A DNA stretch of 64,000 nucleotides from an uncultured Christensenellaceae bacterium (GCA_910587445.1 CAJULE010000004.1:1-64000); one strand, 5' to 3'. Positions 26,410 to 36,392 are shown, counted from the first letter of the stretch. Program-made: numbers and translations. Notes: generated by a model from the letters alone, not told the origin.

Positions 26410-29400
26410 ATGAACATTCACGGAAAGAGTCGCGGTAAAAAGCTGTTCGGTTGCGCCGCCGCCATCGCGCTCGCGTCGGCAATCGGCATGACGGCATTCG
26501 CTCCCCGCCCCACGGAAAATGCGAAGGCGCTGAGCTATAACGCCGAAGCGGCGAAGAGCGGTTGGACTACGGACTTCGAAACCTACGAGGAAGAACAGGA
26601 GTATGCGGCTCGCTTCAACAAACAGATTGTGGAAGAGGGCGCGGTGCTTTTGAAGAACAAGGACGGCGCGCTGCCGCTCACGGCGTCCGAGCGCGACATT
26701 ACGCTGTTCGGCACAAATTCATACAAGCCGTTTTACGGAGGCACGGGCTCTGCGGGCATGACGGGCGACGTCAAGACGACCGACCTTGTCTCAAGCCTCG
26801 AAAAATCCGGCTTCAGACTCAATCAAAAGGTTCAAAACATCTATAACAATGTGGGAGGCAGATATGTCGCTCAGCTTCACAGCAGCGGTAATATCCGCGT
26901 AGAGATTCCCACAGACCTCCTGGACGCGGCAAAGAGTTCGTATGCGCAATACGGCGACGCGGCGGTCGTGACCATATCCCGCCTCGGCGGCGAGGGCTAT
27001 GACGTCTATCATTCGATGAAGACGGTGACGTGGGGAAGTACAAAGGCTTATGCGGACGAAAACGCCCATCTTCTTCAGCTCACCGACAACGAGAAAACTC
27101 TCATAAAACACATGGGCGAGAACTTCGGCAAGGTCATAGTTCTCATAAACAGCGGTCATACGCTCGAAATAAGCGAGCTCGAGGACGACCCCAATGTCGA
27201 CGCGATACTCTACATAGGACAGCCGGGCGCGTCGGGTTTTGCGGCTGTGCCGAGAATTCTGACGGGCGCGGTAAATCCGTCCGGCAAAACCGTCGACGTG
27301 TATGCGGCGAACTTCAAAGCCGACCCCACTTGGAACAACTTCGGATTGAACATACAGCACGATCCCGAAACATACGATAAAAATAATCTTAACCCCGACT
27401 ACGACAACTTCGTCTACAATTCGGAAGGCAACAAGGTGGAAGCCAATGTCGTCGAGTACGAGGAAGGTATCTACGTCGGCTATCGCTGGTACGAAACTGC
27501 GGCTGCGGACGGAGTCTTAAAAACGCTCGACACATACGACGCCGAAAAAGCCGGTAACTTCAAAGACGAATACTACAACAGAAGCAACGGCGTAGTCTAT
27601 CCCTTCGGCTACGGGCTTTCGTATACGACGTTTAAGCAGGAGCTTTTGACGACGGGTGCGGAGCTCGAAGCGGCATTAAATGCGGCAAGCGGTATTGACG
27701 CGAAAGTCGAAATAAAGGTGCGCGTTACGAACACTGGCGACGTTTCCGGCAAGGAAGTGGCGCAGGTCTACGTGCACGCGCCGTACACCTTGGGCGGAAT
27801 AGAGAAGTCCGAAGTGGTGCTCGCGGGCTTTGGTAAGACCAAGCTTTTAAAGCCCGACGAGTCGGAAGTTCTTACGCTTGCCGTTCGTCTCGGCGACATA
27901 GCCTCCTTCGACTACGACGACGCGAACAAGAACGGATATAAGGGTTGGGAGATAGAACCCGGCAAGTACGAGTTCAGACTTCAGTCCGACTCCCACAACC
28001 TCATAGAGAAAATAGATTGCGCGCTGACCGCCAAAACGACGTCGCTCGACAACGACTCCGACAGCGCCAACAACACGCCTTTCTCGCGGGGCGACGACTA
28101 CGACAGCCTTATGATAAATAAGGACGAGGGCAGCGCAAACATGACCATAATGTCGCGCGCCGACTTTAAGGGAACCTATCCTACTGTGCCGCTTAAAGCC
28201 GACCGCACGTTTAGCGACGAAGTCATAGCCTTCCTTACGAATACGACGCAGGAAGCGGGCACTCTGGACACCGACAACGGCGGCAGATACGTTTCCTATT
28301 GGAACTCGCTCAACGACGCCGAGACCGACCCGTGGTATTGGTATAAGGACGCCGTGGGCGAGAATTGGACGCAGGCGGCGACTACGGAAGGCAGAGTCGA
28401 CGGACTTTCCGCAATTCAGCTTACCGACATGATAGGCATAGATTATTGGGACGACTCCACGATAGTAACCGAAGCCGAAGGCCATGTCTTTGCGGGCAAG
28501 ACGCATAAAGAGGCGTGGGAAATGTTCATGAACGGACTCACGTTCGAGGAAATGAAATCCATTATTTCTAACGGCAGGTATCAGCAGTCGCCGGGCAACA
28601 GCTCGATAGGTCTCGAATGGGGCGAGGACGCGGACGGACCCGCGCAGATTCAGGACGGAACCTGGTGGGCGTGCGCGGTAGTGGTCGGCTCGATGTGGGA
28701 CGAGGAGCTTTCCTATAAGTACGGCGTAATGGTCGGCAACGAAAGCCTGTTCCTCGACGTGCCCGGCTGGTACGGCCCGTCGATGAATGTTCACCGCTCG
28801 CAGTTCGGCGGCAGAAACTTCGAATATTTCTCGTCCGACGCACTCCACAGCGGACGCATGGCGGCGGCTATGACGCGCGGCGCACAAAGTAAAGGCGTAA
28901 ACTGCTATATAAAGCACGTCGGCATAAACGAGCAGGAAACCGACCGTCCGGGTCTTACGACGTATGTCGACGAGCAGACAATGCGCGAAGTTTACTTCAG
29001 AAGCTACGAGTACGCGGTCAAAGAGGGCAAGGCAACGGGCGTAATGACGGCTATGTGCAGAATAGGCAGCTTGCCGGCACAGTCGAACTACGCAATGATG
29101 AACACGATGATAAGAGGCGAATGGGGCTTCAAGGGCGCGGCAAACTCCGATAAGTCGGGCGCGGACAACGGCGCGGCGAACTACTCGCAACGCGGCGGCT
29201 GCGATTTCCCGCTCGGCACTTACGGCGGCAAGAACAGCGTCTACGGCGAGTGGGATGCGGTAAATAACAAAGTGCTCGACGACACGCTGCCCGATAAGCC
29301 CGTCGACGACATTCAGTGGTATGCCGTGCGCACAAGCGCAATGCGTATGCTGTGGGTCGCGGCAAACACGAACTATACGGCATTCAAGGTAAACAGAAGC

Positions 29401-30624
29401 TTGTTTGTCGATAAAGAATTCAAACTTTATGTAAATATGAGTCTAAACAGCGCCCGTCTCGGCATGGCAATCGATTCGAAGTACACCGAGGGCTCGAACG
29501 TATCCTACAAGATTACGGGCGGCAGACTTCCGATAGGCGTCGGCTTTAACGAGGTGGACGGAACATTTACCGATAAGGCGTATGAGGACGGCGAGTTCGA
29601 AGTCGAAGTAACCATGTTCGTAAACGGCATGAGCGCAAAGACCGCAAAGGCAAAGCTCGTCGTAGAGCCCATGCTCGGTCTCGAAAACACGCTCGTACTA
29701 AAGGTGGGCGAAAAGTATACTACGGACATAATTCCGCTGCATTACTTTATAACCGATACCGAAACCGAGGATTGCGAGTACGGCGAAAATAAGCCCTATG
29801 TACACATAGAGCTCGCAATAAACGGCGGCGTGCCCTGCGCGGACGACAAATACGAACTGACGTATAAGACCTATACTTTCGACGTCGACGCGCTCACGGA
29901 AAGCTCCGGCTACAAGTGGACGATCGAGAGCAAAAAAGAGCAGGCGAAAGGTCTGAACGGAAATGTCTATAACAACGGCGCGACGCTTTCGTTCACGCCG
30001 ACCGAGGCGGGCAGCTTCCTTCTGAACATTGCGTGCACGTCCTATTATGTGTCCGGCAGCAGCTTGAAGAGCAAGAGCGCGAAGATAAGTCAGATTCCCA
30101 TAGTCGTGCTTCCTTCGGACTCTGCGGACGGCAAGACCATAGTAAGCGTAAACAAGACCAAATCCGAGGGGCTCGTCGATACCTACACGATTCTTTTCAA
30201 CGACGGCTCGACGTATAACTTCACTATCACGAACGGCTCTCAGGGCGCTACGGGCGAACAGGGCGAGCAGGGCTTGCCGGGTATACGCGGTCCTCAGGGC
30301 AATCCGGGCGCCGACGGAGCCGACGGAGCCGACGGAACAAACGGCACAACCCCTACGATTTCGATAAGCGAAGACGGATATTGGATGATAAACGGAACAA
30401 AGACCGATGTCAAGGCAGTCGGCAAAGACGGTGCGGACGGTGCTGACGGCGTCGACGGTAAGGACGGCGTCGACGGTAAGGACGGAGCGAACGGCGAAAA
30501 CGGCTCGGGCTGCGGAAGCTCGCTTGCCGCAAACGGCACGCTTGCCGCGCTCGCAATGTCGGGTCTCGCTGCGCTTTTGGGACTCGCGGTCGTGAAATCC
30601 GCCCGCAAGAAGAAGACCGACTAA
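26410..30624 (+). CDS. Surface GH3 glycoside hydrolase, permuted domains, collagen-like stalk
   Basis: This is a secreted GH3 enzyme of 1404 residues from ATG 26410, preceded by AAGGAG. The signal peptide ends near residue 40. Domain order is reversed relative to classical GH3: the C-terminal-type alpha/beta sandwich comes first (GAVLLKNKDGALPL), then an Fn3-like domain (VRVTNTGDVSGKEVAQVYVHAP), then the TIM barrel with GGRNFEYFS, KHVGINEQE and nucleophile candidate Asp914 in NSDKSG. Such order is known in some rumen and gut Firmicutes beta-glucosidases. Ig-like domains follow, then Gly-X-Y collagen-like runs (nt ~30235-30345 and ~30418-30510) and a C-terminal transmembrane anchor with a Lys-rich tail. 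Two exact 18-bp repeats lie at 30448-30483. Substrate (beta-glucoside, xyloside or other) cannot be read. Confidence 0.85.
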   Translation: MNIHGKSRGKKLFGCAAAIALASAIGMTAFAPRPTENAKALSYNAEAAKSGWTTDFETYEEEQEYAARFNKQIVEEGAVLLKNKDGALPLTASERDITLFGTNSYKPFYGGTGSAGMTGDVKTTDLVSSLEKSGFRLNQKVQNIYNNVGGRYVAQLHSSGNIRVEIPTDLLDAAKSSYAQYGDAAVVTISRLGGEGYDVYHSMKTVTWGSTKAYADENAHLLQLTDNEKTLIKHMGENFGKVIVLINSGHTLEISELEDDPNVDAILYIGQPGASGFAAVPRILTGAVNPSGKTVDVYAANFKADPTWNNFGLNIQHDPETYDKNNLNPDYDNFVYNSEGNKVEANVVEYEEGIYVGYRWYETAAADGVLKTLDTYDAEKAGNFKDEYYNRSNGVVYPFGYGLSYTTFKQELLTTGAELEAALNAASGIDAKVEIKVRVTNTGDVSGKEVAQVYVHAPYTLGGIEKSEVVLAGFGKTKLLKPDESEVLTLAVRLGDIASFDYDDANKNGYKGWEIEPGKYEFRLQSDSHNLIEKIDCALTAKTTSLDNDSDSANNTPFSRGDDYDSLMINKDEGSANMTIMSRADFKGTYPTVPLKADRTFSDEVIAFLTNTTQEAGTLDTDNGGRYVSYWNSLNDAETDPWYWYKDAVGENWTQAATTEGRVDGLSAIQLTDMIGIDYWDDSTIVTEAEGHVFAGKTHKEAWEMFMNGLTFEEMKSIISNGRYQQSPGNSSIGLEWGEDADGPAQIQDGTWWACAVVVGSMWDEELSYKYGVMVGNESLFLDVPGWYGPSMNVHRSQFGGRNFEYFSSDALHSGRMAAAMTRGAQSKGVNCYIKHVGINEQETDRPGLTTYVDEQTMREVYFRSYEYAVKEGKATGVMTAMCRIGSLPAQSNYAMMNTMIRGEWGFKGAANSDKSGADNGAANYSQRGGCDFPLGTYGGKNSVYGEWDAVNNKVLDDTLPDKPVDDIQWYAVRTSAMRMLWVAANTNYTAFKVNRSLFVDKEFKLYVNMSLNSARLGMAIDSKYTEGSNVSYKITGGRLPIGVGFNEVDGTFTDKAYEDGEFEVEVTMFVNGMSAKTAKAKLVVEPMLGLENTLVLKVGEKYTTDIIPLHYFITDTETEDCEYGENKPYVHIELAINGGVPCADDKYELTYKTYTFDVDALTESSGYKWTIESKKEQAKGLNGNVYNNGATLSFTPTEAGSFLLNIACTSYYVSGSSLKSKSAKISQIPIVVLPSDSADGKTIVSVNKTKSEGLVDTYTILFNDGSTYNFTITNGSQGATGEQGEQGLPGIRGPQGNPGADGADGADGTNGTTPTISISEDGYWMINGTKTDVKAVGKDGADGADGVDGKDGVDGKDGANGENGSGCGSSLAANGTLAALAMSGLAALLGLAVVKSARKKKTD

Positions 30625-30657
30625 TAGACTTCTTACTCCCCCTGTTTACGGCAAGAA

Positions 30658-30689
30658 CCCTTCGGCAGAGCAAAAACTTTACCGAAGGG
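30658..30689 (+). other. Hairpin between GH3 and cysteine-repeat lipoprotein genes
   Basis: CCCTTCGG (30658-30665) and CCGAAGGG (30682-30689) form a perfect 8-bp stem with a 16-nt loop. No T-tract follows, so termination would be partial at most. It may set relative expression of the two genes. Confidence 0.45.
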
Positions 30690-30727
30690 CAAAGCCGTAA
30701 TATATTCGACTTTGGAGACGTTTGGAA

Positions 30728-32443
30728 ATGAAAACCGTTTATAAAAAATTAAGCTTGTTGTTTGCGGCGACTTTGCTGCTGTTTGGCATTTTGTCTTTCG
30801 CGGCTTGCGGACATACTCATACGCCGGCAGAGGCAGTTCGCGAGAACGAAGTCCCCGCTACTTGCACAAAGGGCGGCAGCTACGACGAGGTTGTCTACTG
30901 CTCGGAATGCAGCGAGGAAATCTCGCGTATACAGAACTTCACCGAAAAGAAGGGACATACGAAAGGCGAACCGACCCGCGAGAACGAAGAGAATGCTTCT
31001 TGCGCAAAGGGCGGCAGCTATGACGAAGTGGTGAGGTGTACGGACTGCGAAAGCGAGCTTTCGCGCAGGACCGTTACTGTGGAAAAGAGCGCTCACACGC
31101 CCAAAGCCGCCGTAAGAGAGAACGAAGTCGCGGCGACCTGCGCCAAAGCAGGCGGCTACGACGAAGTAGTCTATTGCGACGTGTGCGACGACGAGATAAG
31201 CCGTCAGGCAAAGACGACGGAGAAAGCAGAACACTCCTACGCGACGACATACTCGTCGGACGCGAGCGGACATTGGTATAAGTGCGGTGTTTGCGGAGAT
31301 AAAAAGGACTTTGCGGCACACACTCCGGGAGCGGACGCTACGGATACGACGGCGCAAAAGTGCACGCTTTGCGACTACGTTATAGCAGGTCCCATAGGTC
31401 ACGTTCACGCAACGTCGCTTACGCCCGTTTCCGCTGTGGCGGCGGGATGTACGACGGGCGGAAACAAGGCGTACTATACTTGCAGCTGCGGCAAGTGGTT
31501 CGAGGACAGCGCGGCGGCAAGGGAGATCGAGGACAAGGACAGCGTCAAGACCAAGGCAACGGGACACAGCTACGATACGGGCTGGACGAGCGACGACAAC
31601 TACCATTGGCACAAGGCAGTATGCGAGCATACGACTCTTTTAAGCGGCAAAAAGCTCCACTCTTGGGACGACGGTAAGATTGACGGAACGACCAAAACTT
31701 ACACCTGTACGGTGTGCAAGGCTACAAAGACCGAGACCGTCGAAGTCGAGGAGTTCGTCGGCGCAAGATATCTCGTAAAGCACGACGAGGGCAATACGGT
31801 TACATATCGCTTCGAAGCCGAGTGCACGAACGTCGGCGGCAAGGAGGGACCCGGCTGGTCGGGTACGTCCAAGGCGATGACAATCGTCGCGGAGACGGCA
31901 AGCAACGGCAGCGTCATAAGCTATCTCTACAAACAAGGGATGTCGGTCAATTTCGTTATCGTATGCGACAGGGACGTAGAGGACGCGACGCTTGTGCTTC
32001 GTGCGGGCGCGGAATTCATCGATATGCGTATAGATCCTTCCCGCTACAAGATACGCGTCGACCCCGTAAGCGAGCTCGATCTCATACCCGTTTCGGACGG
32101 CGGAGCTTGGGGCGCATGGGATAAGGACTTTTTGAATTATTATAAGGGCGATAAATTTAAAGGCTACTACATTGACAGTTGGGAGTGCGGCGAGATTCAC
32201 ATAAACGCCGACGGCATAAAGCGCGTTACGGGCATAGCCGACTTTACGATTACGACTTCGTTGAGGCTAAGTAAGGGCGTGAATTCGATTTCGTTCATAA
32301 CCGACAACGACATAGTTCTCGGCGGAACGCTCGAAGCAGTCGCTCCCGTCATCGACGCGATAAAGATTACGACAAGCGCCAATCTCGGACTTTACGAGCC
32401 CCAAGACAACGGCTACGGAACTCACAACGCGGCAATAGAATAA
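30728..32443 (+). CDS. Cysteine-pair repeat lipoprotein with C-terminal CBM-like domain
   Basis: This is a 571-residue lipoprotein (lipobox SFAAC near residue 29). ATG 30728 has GGAGA 10 bp upstream. The N-terminal ~320 residues are repeats with the pattern ATCxKGGxYDEVVYCxxCxxEIS, alternating with segments such as HSY-SDxSGHWYKCGVCG. The CxxC pairs look like small zinc-ribbon-type knuckles common in Clostridia surface proteins. The last ~230 residues (from about RYLVKHDEGNTVTYRFEAE) look like a CBM6/CBM35-type jelly roll. It lies between two GH3 genes and is probably a surface carbohydrate-binding partner for them. The same repeat type recurs in the protein starting at 61679. Confidence 0.72.
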   Translation: MKTVYKKLSLLFAATLLLFGILSFAACGHTHTPAEAVRENEVPATCTKGGSYDEVVYCSECSEEISRIQNFTEKKGHTKGEPTRENEENASCAKGGSYDEVVRCTDCESELSRRTVTVEKSAHTPKAAVRENEVAATCAKAGGYDEVVYCDVCDDEISRQAKTTEKAEHSYATTYSSDASGHWYKCGVCGDKKDFAAHTPGADATDTTAQKCTLCDYVIAGPIGHVHATSLTPVSAVAAGCTTGGNKAYYTCSCGKWFEDSAAAREIEDKDSVKTKATGHSYDTGWTSDDNYHWHKAVCEHTTLLSGKKLHSWDDGKIDGTTKTYTCTVCKATKTETVEVEEFVGARYLVKHDEGNTVTYRFEAECTNVGGKEGPGWSGTSKAMTIVAETASNGSVISYLYKQGMSVNFVIVCDRDVEDATLVLRAGAEFIDMRIDPSRYKIRVDPVSELDLIPVSDGGAWGAWDKDFLNYYKGDKFKGYYIDSWECGEIHINADGIKRVTGIADFTITTSLRLSKGVNSISFITDNDIVLGGTLEAVAPVIDAIKITTSANLGLYEPQDNGYGTHNAAIE

Positions 32444-32475
32444 ACTGAAACATTCGAAAGGAGGGCATTGCCGAA

Positions 32476-35436
32476 ATGAAAATCATACTCAAAAACATGG
32501 CGTGCAGAATTTGGCTCGGAGTGACGGCGGTAGTGCTCGTAATCGCGCTTATCGTAAACGTATTTTTGTGTACGACGTTTAAGACGGCGCTCAGTCAGCT
32601 GTTCGGAGAAGGCGCCGTCGAGCTCGTCGGTGAAAACGAATCGGCGTTCGAAAAGGACTTTAGTACGAAAGCCGAAGCGCTCACAAACGGAAACGACGTA
32701 AGCAGGCGCATATGCGAAGAGGGCTTCACGCTTTTAAAGAATAAGGACGGCGCGCTTCCGCTTTCCGAAACGGAGACGAAGGTCAGCATATTCGGTAAGA
32801 ATTCCGACGATATGGCGATCGGCGGCAGCGGCTCGGGCGGAAGCATAGGAGAAAAGGCGACGACTGTTTTCGACAGTCTCGCGGCAAACGGCTTTACATA
32901 CAATCCGACGCTCGCGGCGTTTTATGCGGACGACGCAAGGTCGGGCAAGGGCAGGGACGCGAACCCCAAAGACATGGACAACGGCGAAGCCGTCACGCTT
33001 TCCGAGGGCGAAACGCCGCTTTCCAAGTATACGGACGACGTTTGGAGCTCGTGCGAGCAGTATAAGGACGTGGCGCTCATCGTCATTACACGCATAGGCG
33101 GAGAGGGCTTCGATATGCCGCGCTTCGACGACGATCATTTCTTAAAGCTGAAGAGTAACGAGCTTGCGCTCATAGAAAAGGTAAAGACGCTCGGCTTCGG
33201 CAAAATATTGCTCGTCATAAACGCGGCGGCGACGCTCGAACTCAAAGAGGTTGACGAGGACGACAAGATCGACGCGATTCTGTGGACGGGCTTTGCCGGC
33301 GGAAACGGCATGGCGGCGTTCGGCGAAATCCTTAAGGGTAAGACGACGGACGGCGTGCCTTTCTCGCCCTCGGGAAAGACGGTGGACACGTACGCGGCGG
33401 ATTTTACGAAAAATCCGACATGGGAGAACATGGGCGCGCAGCTCAAAACGAACGAAAATTTGAGCGGCGACTTCTATCTGACGGTGACGGTCGACAAGCG
33501 CACGGGGCTCAAAAAGTACGTAGAAAAGGCGGCATATTTCGTCGACTACGAGGAAAATATCTATGTCGGCTACCGCTATTACGAGACGGCTTACGCCGAG
33601 GCGAAAGCGGGCAGAATAGAATACGACTACGAAGAAGAGGTCGTCTATCCGTTCGGTTACGGACTTTCGTATACGAAGTTCGATTGGACGCTTACGAACA
33701 AAGCCGAGCTCGAGGGCGTTAAGCTCGAAAAGGACACGTCGCTCACGTTTAAGGTGAACGTAAAGAACAGCGGTACGCACGCCGGCAGAGATGTGGTGCA
33801 GCTTTACGTGACTTTGCCTTACCTCGGCGGAGTGGAAAAGCCGGCAAAGGTGCTTGTCGGTTTTGCGAAAACAAAACTTCTTGCGCCGGGCGAAACCGAC
33901 GAAGTGGAGATAACGGTCTCGAGTCCGTACGACTTTGCGTCTTACGACTATAAGGGTGCAAACGAAAGCGGCAAGCGCGGCTACGTTACGGAAGCGGGAG
34001 CGTACGGCTTCCAGATAAGCTCCGACGCGCATACTCCGGTAATAACGGTAAATGCGGCGGCAGAGAATAACATATATTACGAAGCGGACCCCGTGACGGA
34101 AAACAGGGTGGAAAATCTCTTTACCGACAACGAGGATTCGTCCCTTGATTCCGATACCGAGCTCGGCGAGCTCCTTTCGAGGAAAGATTTCGACGTTCTT
34201 CCCGTGCGCCGCACGGAAGAGGAGCGCGACGTTTCGAACAGGAGCGAATGGGTAAAGGCAATAGAGGAATCCGAATCCCGTTCCAACCGTCCTCTTAAGA
34301 GCGTGGCTATGCCCGTGACGAATAAGGACAGCGGCATAAAGCTCATACAGCTTCGCGGACTCGACTACGACGCCGACGAATTGACGAAATTTATAGACCA
34401 GCTTTCCGTTTCGGAAATGAGCGATCTCGTAAACAAGGGTGCGTTCCGTACCGAGGCGATAGCGCGTCTCGGCGTGCCGCTTACGACGGCGGCGGACGGA
34501 CCCGTGGGCTTTTGCAATTTCATTTCTTCGGCGGCTGTGTACGACACCTGCAAGTATCCCTGCGAGGTCGTTATAGCTTCCACCTGGAACGTCGAGCGCG
34601 CGAGGGATATGGGCGTTGCGGTCGGCAACGAGGGGCTTATAGGCAACGAAAAGGGCGATAAACTCCCGTACAGCGGCTGGTACGCACCGGGACTGAACAT
34701 CCACCGCACGCCGTTCGGCGGAAGAAACTTCGAGTACTACAGCGAAGATCCTCTTCTGTCCGGCGCGCTTACGGCGGCGGTCGCGGAAGGCGCGGCAAGC
34801 AAGGGCGTATGGGTGGCTATGAAGCACTTTGCGCTCAACGAGCAGGAGACGCACAGAAGCTCCAACGGACTGCTGACGTGGGCAACCGAGCAGTCCATGC
34901 GAGAGATCTATCTCAAAGCGTTCGAAATAGCCGTGAAGAAATGTATGGCGAACGATGTAAAGACGCTCGGCATAATGAGTTCGTTCAACCGAATAGGCGA
35001 GTATTGGACGGGCGGAGACTACAGACTGCTCACCACGATACTTCGCGAAGAATGGGGCTTTAAAGGGCTTGTCATATGCGACTTCAACACCTGCTCGCAT
35101 ATGGTGAATTCCGATATGCACTACGCAGGCGGCGATCTCAATCTCGAGCTTGCCGGACTGCGGGTATGGAAGCCCGACGCGAAAAACGCCACCGACGTTA
35201 CCGTCCTCAAACAGGCGTCGAAAAACATTCTGTATGTAATCGCGAACAGCAATGCGATGCGCGGCGACTTTATCCTTCATATGCCGACTTGGCAAGTTTT
35301 TATGATAGTCGTCGACGTCGTTCTGTTTGTCGGTCTTTCCGCGTGGGGCGTTGCGGTCATAATACGTGCGTTGAAAAAGAAGAACTTCGAATCCGAAGCG
35401 GAGACGGGCGGATCCGATCCTATCGAGGAAAAGTGA
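32476..35436 (+). CDS. Membrane-bound GH3 glycoside hydrolase, permuted domains
   Basis: This GH3 enzyme has 986 residues and is held at the membrane by an N-terminal helix (about 12-34) and a second one near the C-terminus (about 936-960), followed by a charged tail. The order is the alpha/beta sandwich first (GFTLLKNKDGALPL), then the Fn3-like domain (VKNSGTHAGRDVVQLYVTLP), then the TIM barrel: ADGPVGFCN, GGRNFEYYSEDP, KHFALNEQE, and nucleophile candidate Asp869 in LVICDFN. AAAGGAGG precedes ATG 32476. It is spaced 32 bp from the cysteine-repeat lipoprotein gene, probably co-transcribed. An exo-beta-glycosidase acting on the outer membrane face is likely; both ends being anchored is unusual. 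Confidence 0.85.
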   Translation: MKIILKNMACRIWLGVTAVVLVIALIVNVFLCTTFKTALSQLFGEGAVELVGENESAFEKDFSTKAEALTNGNDVSRRICEEGFTLLKNKDGALPLSETETKVSIFGKNSDDMAIGGSGSGGSIGEKATTVFDSLAANGFTYNPTLAAFYADDARSGKGRDANPKDMDNGEAVTLSEGETPLSKYTDDVWSSCEQYKDVALIVITRIGGEGFDMPRFDDDHFLKLKSNELALIEKVKTLGFGKILLVINAAATLELKEVDEDDKIDAILWTGFAGGNGMAAFGEILKGKTTDGVPFSPSGKTVDTYAADFTKNPTWENMGAQLKTNENLSGDFYLTVTVDKRTGLKKYVEKAAYFVDYEENIYVGYRYYETAYAEAKAGRIEYDYEEEVVYPFGYGLSYTKFDWTLTNKAELEGVKLEKDTSLTFKVNVKNSGTHAGRDVVQLYVTLPYLGGVEKPAKVLVGFAKTKLLAPGETDEVEITVSSPYDFASYDYKGANESGKRGYVTEAGAYGFQISSDAHTPVITVNAAAENNIYYEADPVTENRVENLFTDNEDSSLDSDTELGELLSRKDFDVLPVRRTEEERDVSNRSEWVKAIEESESRSNRPLKSVAMPVTNKDSGIKLIQLRGLDYDADELTKFIDQLSVSEMSDLVNKGAFRTEAIARLGVPLTTAADGPVGFCNFISSAAVYDTCKYPCEVVIASTWNVERARDMGVAVGNEGLIGNEKGDKLPYSGWYAPGLNIHRTPFGGRNFEYYSEDPLLSGALTAAVAEGAASKGVWVAMKHFALNEQETHRSSNGLLTWATEQSMREIYLKAFEIAVKKCMANDVKTLGIMSSFNRIGEYWTGGDYRLLTTILREEWGFKGLVICDFNTCSHMVNSDMHYAGGDLNLELAGLRVWKPDAKNATDVTVLKQASKNILYVIANSNAMRGDFILHMPTWQVFMIVVDVVLFVGLSAWGVAVIIRALKKKNFESEAETGGSDPIEEK

Positions 35437-35460
35437 GCGCGGCGAATTGCGGCGAAACAA

Positions 35461-35492
35461 AATCGGAACTTAGAGATAAGCTCCGATTTTTT
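35461..35492 (+). terminator. Rho-independent terminator after GH3
   Basis: A 12-bp stem with one mismatch (35461-35472 with 35477-35488), loop GAGA, and a six-T run at 35487-35492. It ends the GH3 operon immediately before the ferritin promoter. Confidence 0.88.
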
Positions 35493-35509
35493 CTCTTATG
35501 CAATTTTTC

Positions 35510-35538
35510 TTGACTTTTGGTGCGCGTCGCTCTATAAT
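35510..35538 (+). promoter_or_regulatory. Ferritin promoter
   Basis: TTGACT (35510-35515), 17-bp spacer, TATAAT (35533-35538), 28 bp before the ferritin start. I see no clear Fur or PerR box over it. Confidence 0.82.
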
Positions 35539-35565
35539 GATTTCGATAAACTATCGGAGGTCACT

Positions 35566-36084
35566 ATGATAAACGAAAAAATAGCAAAGCTCATAAACAC
35601 GCAGGTGAACAAGGAATTTTATTCCGCCTATCTCTATCTCGATTTCGCGAATTATTATGCGGACGCGGGACTCGACGGATTTGCGCATTGGTACGAGGTG
35701 CAGGCTCATGAGGAGCGCGACCACGCAATGATGATGCGCCGCTACCTTATCGACAACGGCGTAAAGGTGAGCTTCGACAAGATAGACAAGCCCGACAAGA
35801 AATTCGCAAGCAACATCGATCCGCTTAAGGCGGGGCTCGAGCACGAGAAGTACGTCACGGAGCTTATAAATACGATATATGCCGCGGCTTTCGAGCTCAA
35901 GGATTTCAAGACCATGCAGTTCCTCGATTGGTTCATTAAAGAGCAGGGCGAGGAGGAGAAGAACGCCGACGATATGGTGAGAAAAATGCAGCTTTTCGGC
36001 GGCGACGCAAAGGGCTTGTATGCGCTTAACGCCGAGCTTGCCGCTCGCGTCTATGCGCCTTCGGCTACGGGACCTGCAATGTAA
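35566..36084 (+). CDS. Ferritin (non-haem, FtnA type)
   Basis: This ferritin of 172 residues is the normal length of a bacterial ferritin subunit. Ferroxidase-centre residues Glu17 (NKEFYSAY), Glu50 and His53 (HEERDH) sit at the same positions as in E. coli FtnA, and the rest of the four-helix bundle, including FLDWFIKEQGEEE, is intact. It assembles into a 24-subunit iron store and oxidises Fe(II). It is monocistronic, flanked by its own promoter and terminator, and unrelated in function to the GH3 genes around it. GGAGG lies 6-8 bp before ATG. Confidence 0.94.
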   Translation: MINEKIAKLINTQVNKEFYSAYLYLDFANYYADAGLDGFAHWYEVQAHEERDHAMMMRRYLIDNGVKVSFDKIDKPDKKFASNIDPLKAGLEHEKYVTELINTIYAAAFELKDFKTMQFLDWFIKEQGEEEKNADDMVRKMQLFGGDAKGLYALNAELAARVYAPSATGPAM

Positions 36085-36106
36085 AACGTAAGAATCAAAA
36101 AAACAC

Positions 36107-36140
36107 AAACGGTATTTTCTTCGGAAAGTACCGTTTTTTT
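36107..36140 (+). terminator. Ferritin terminator with UUCG loop
   Basis: A 12-bp stem (36108-36119 with 36124-36135, one G-U pair) capped by the stable tetraloop TTCG, followed by a seven-T run to 36140. Between here and 36392 there is no gene, only the promoter and leader of the next operon. Confidence 0.93.
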
Positions 36141-36279
36141 CATTGCCTTTGTCGGTAAGACGGATTTTTTTCGCACATACTACTTACGCTGTGAGAGAAT
36201 ATTTTGCCCCTCTTTCGCCGCGTGGTTGTAAGAAACGAAAAATGTGTAAAAAACGCAATATAAAAAAATAAAAATGCAA

Positions 36280-36307
36280 TTGACATTTCGGGGGGGGGTC
36301 GTAAAAT
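36280..36307 (+). promoter_or_regulatory. Promoter with nine-G tract in its spacer
   Basis: TTGACA (36280-36285), 16-bp spacer, TAAAAT (36302-36307). The spacer contains nine consecutive G (36290-36298). Gain or loss of a G would move the spacer toward or away from 17 bp and change promoter strength. The leader that follows has a small hairpin (CGCCC/GGGCG around 36332-36355) before GGAGG and the start at 36393. Confidence 0.7.
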
Positions 36308-36392
36308 GTACTCGTAAAATAGTAATATTATTCGCCCTCGCAAAAGCTCGGGCGGTGTGTATTTATGTGGATAACGGGCAGTCGGAGGAAAT

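Noticed and set aside
36140..36343. - strand frame of 67 codons upstream of the G-tract promoter
   Set aside because: Phe/Arg-rich, no ribosome site, and it spans the ferritin terminator side and the promoter of the next operon.
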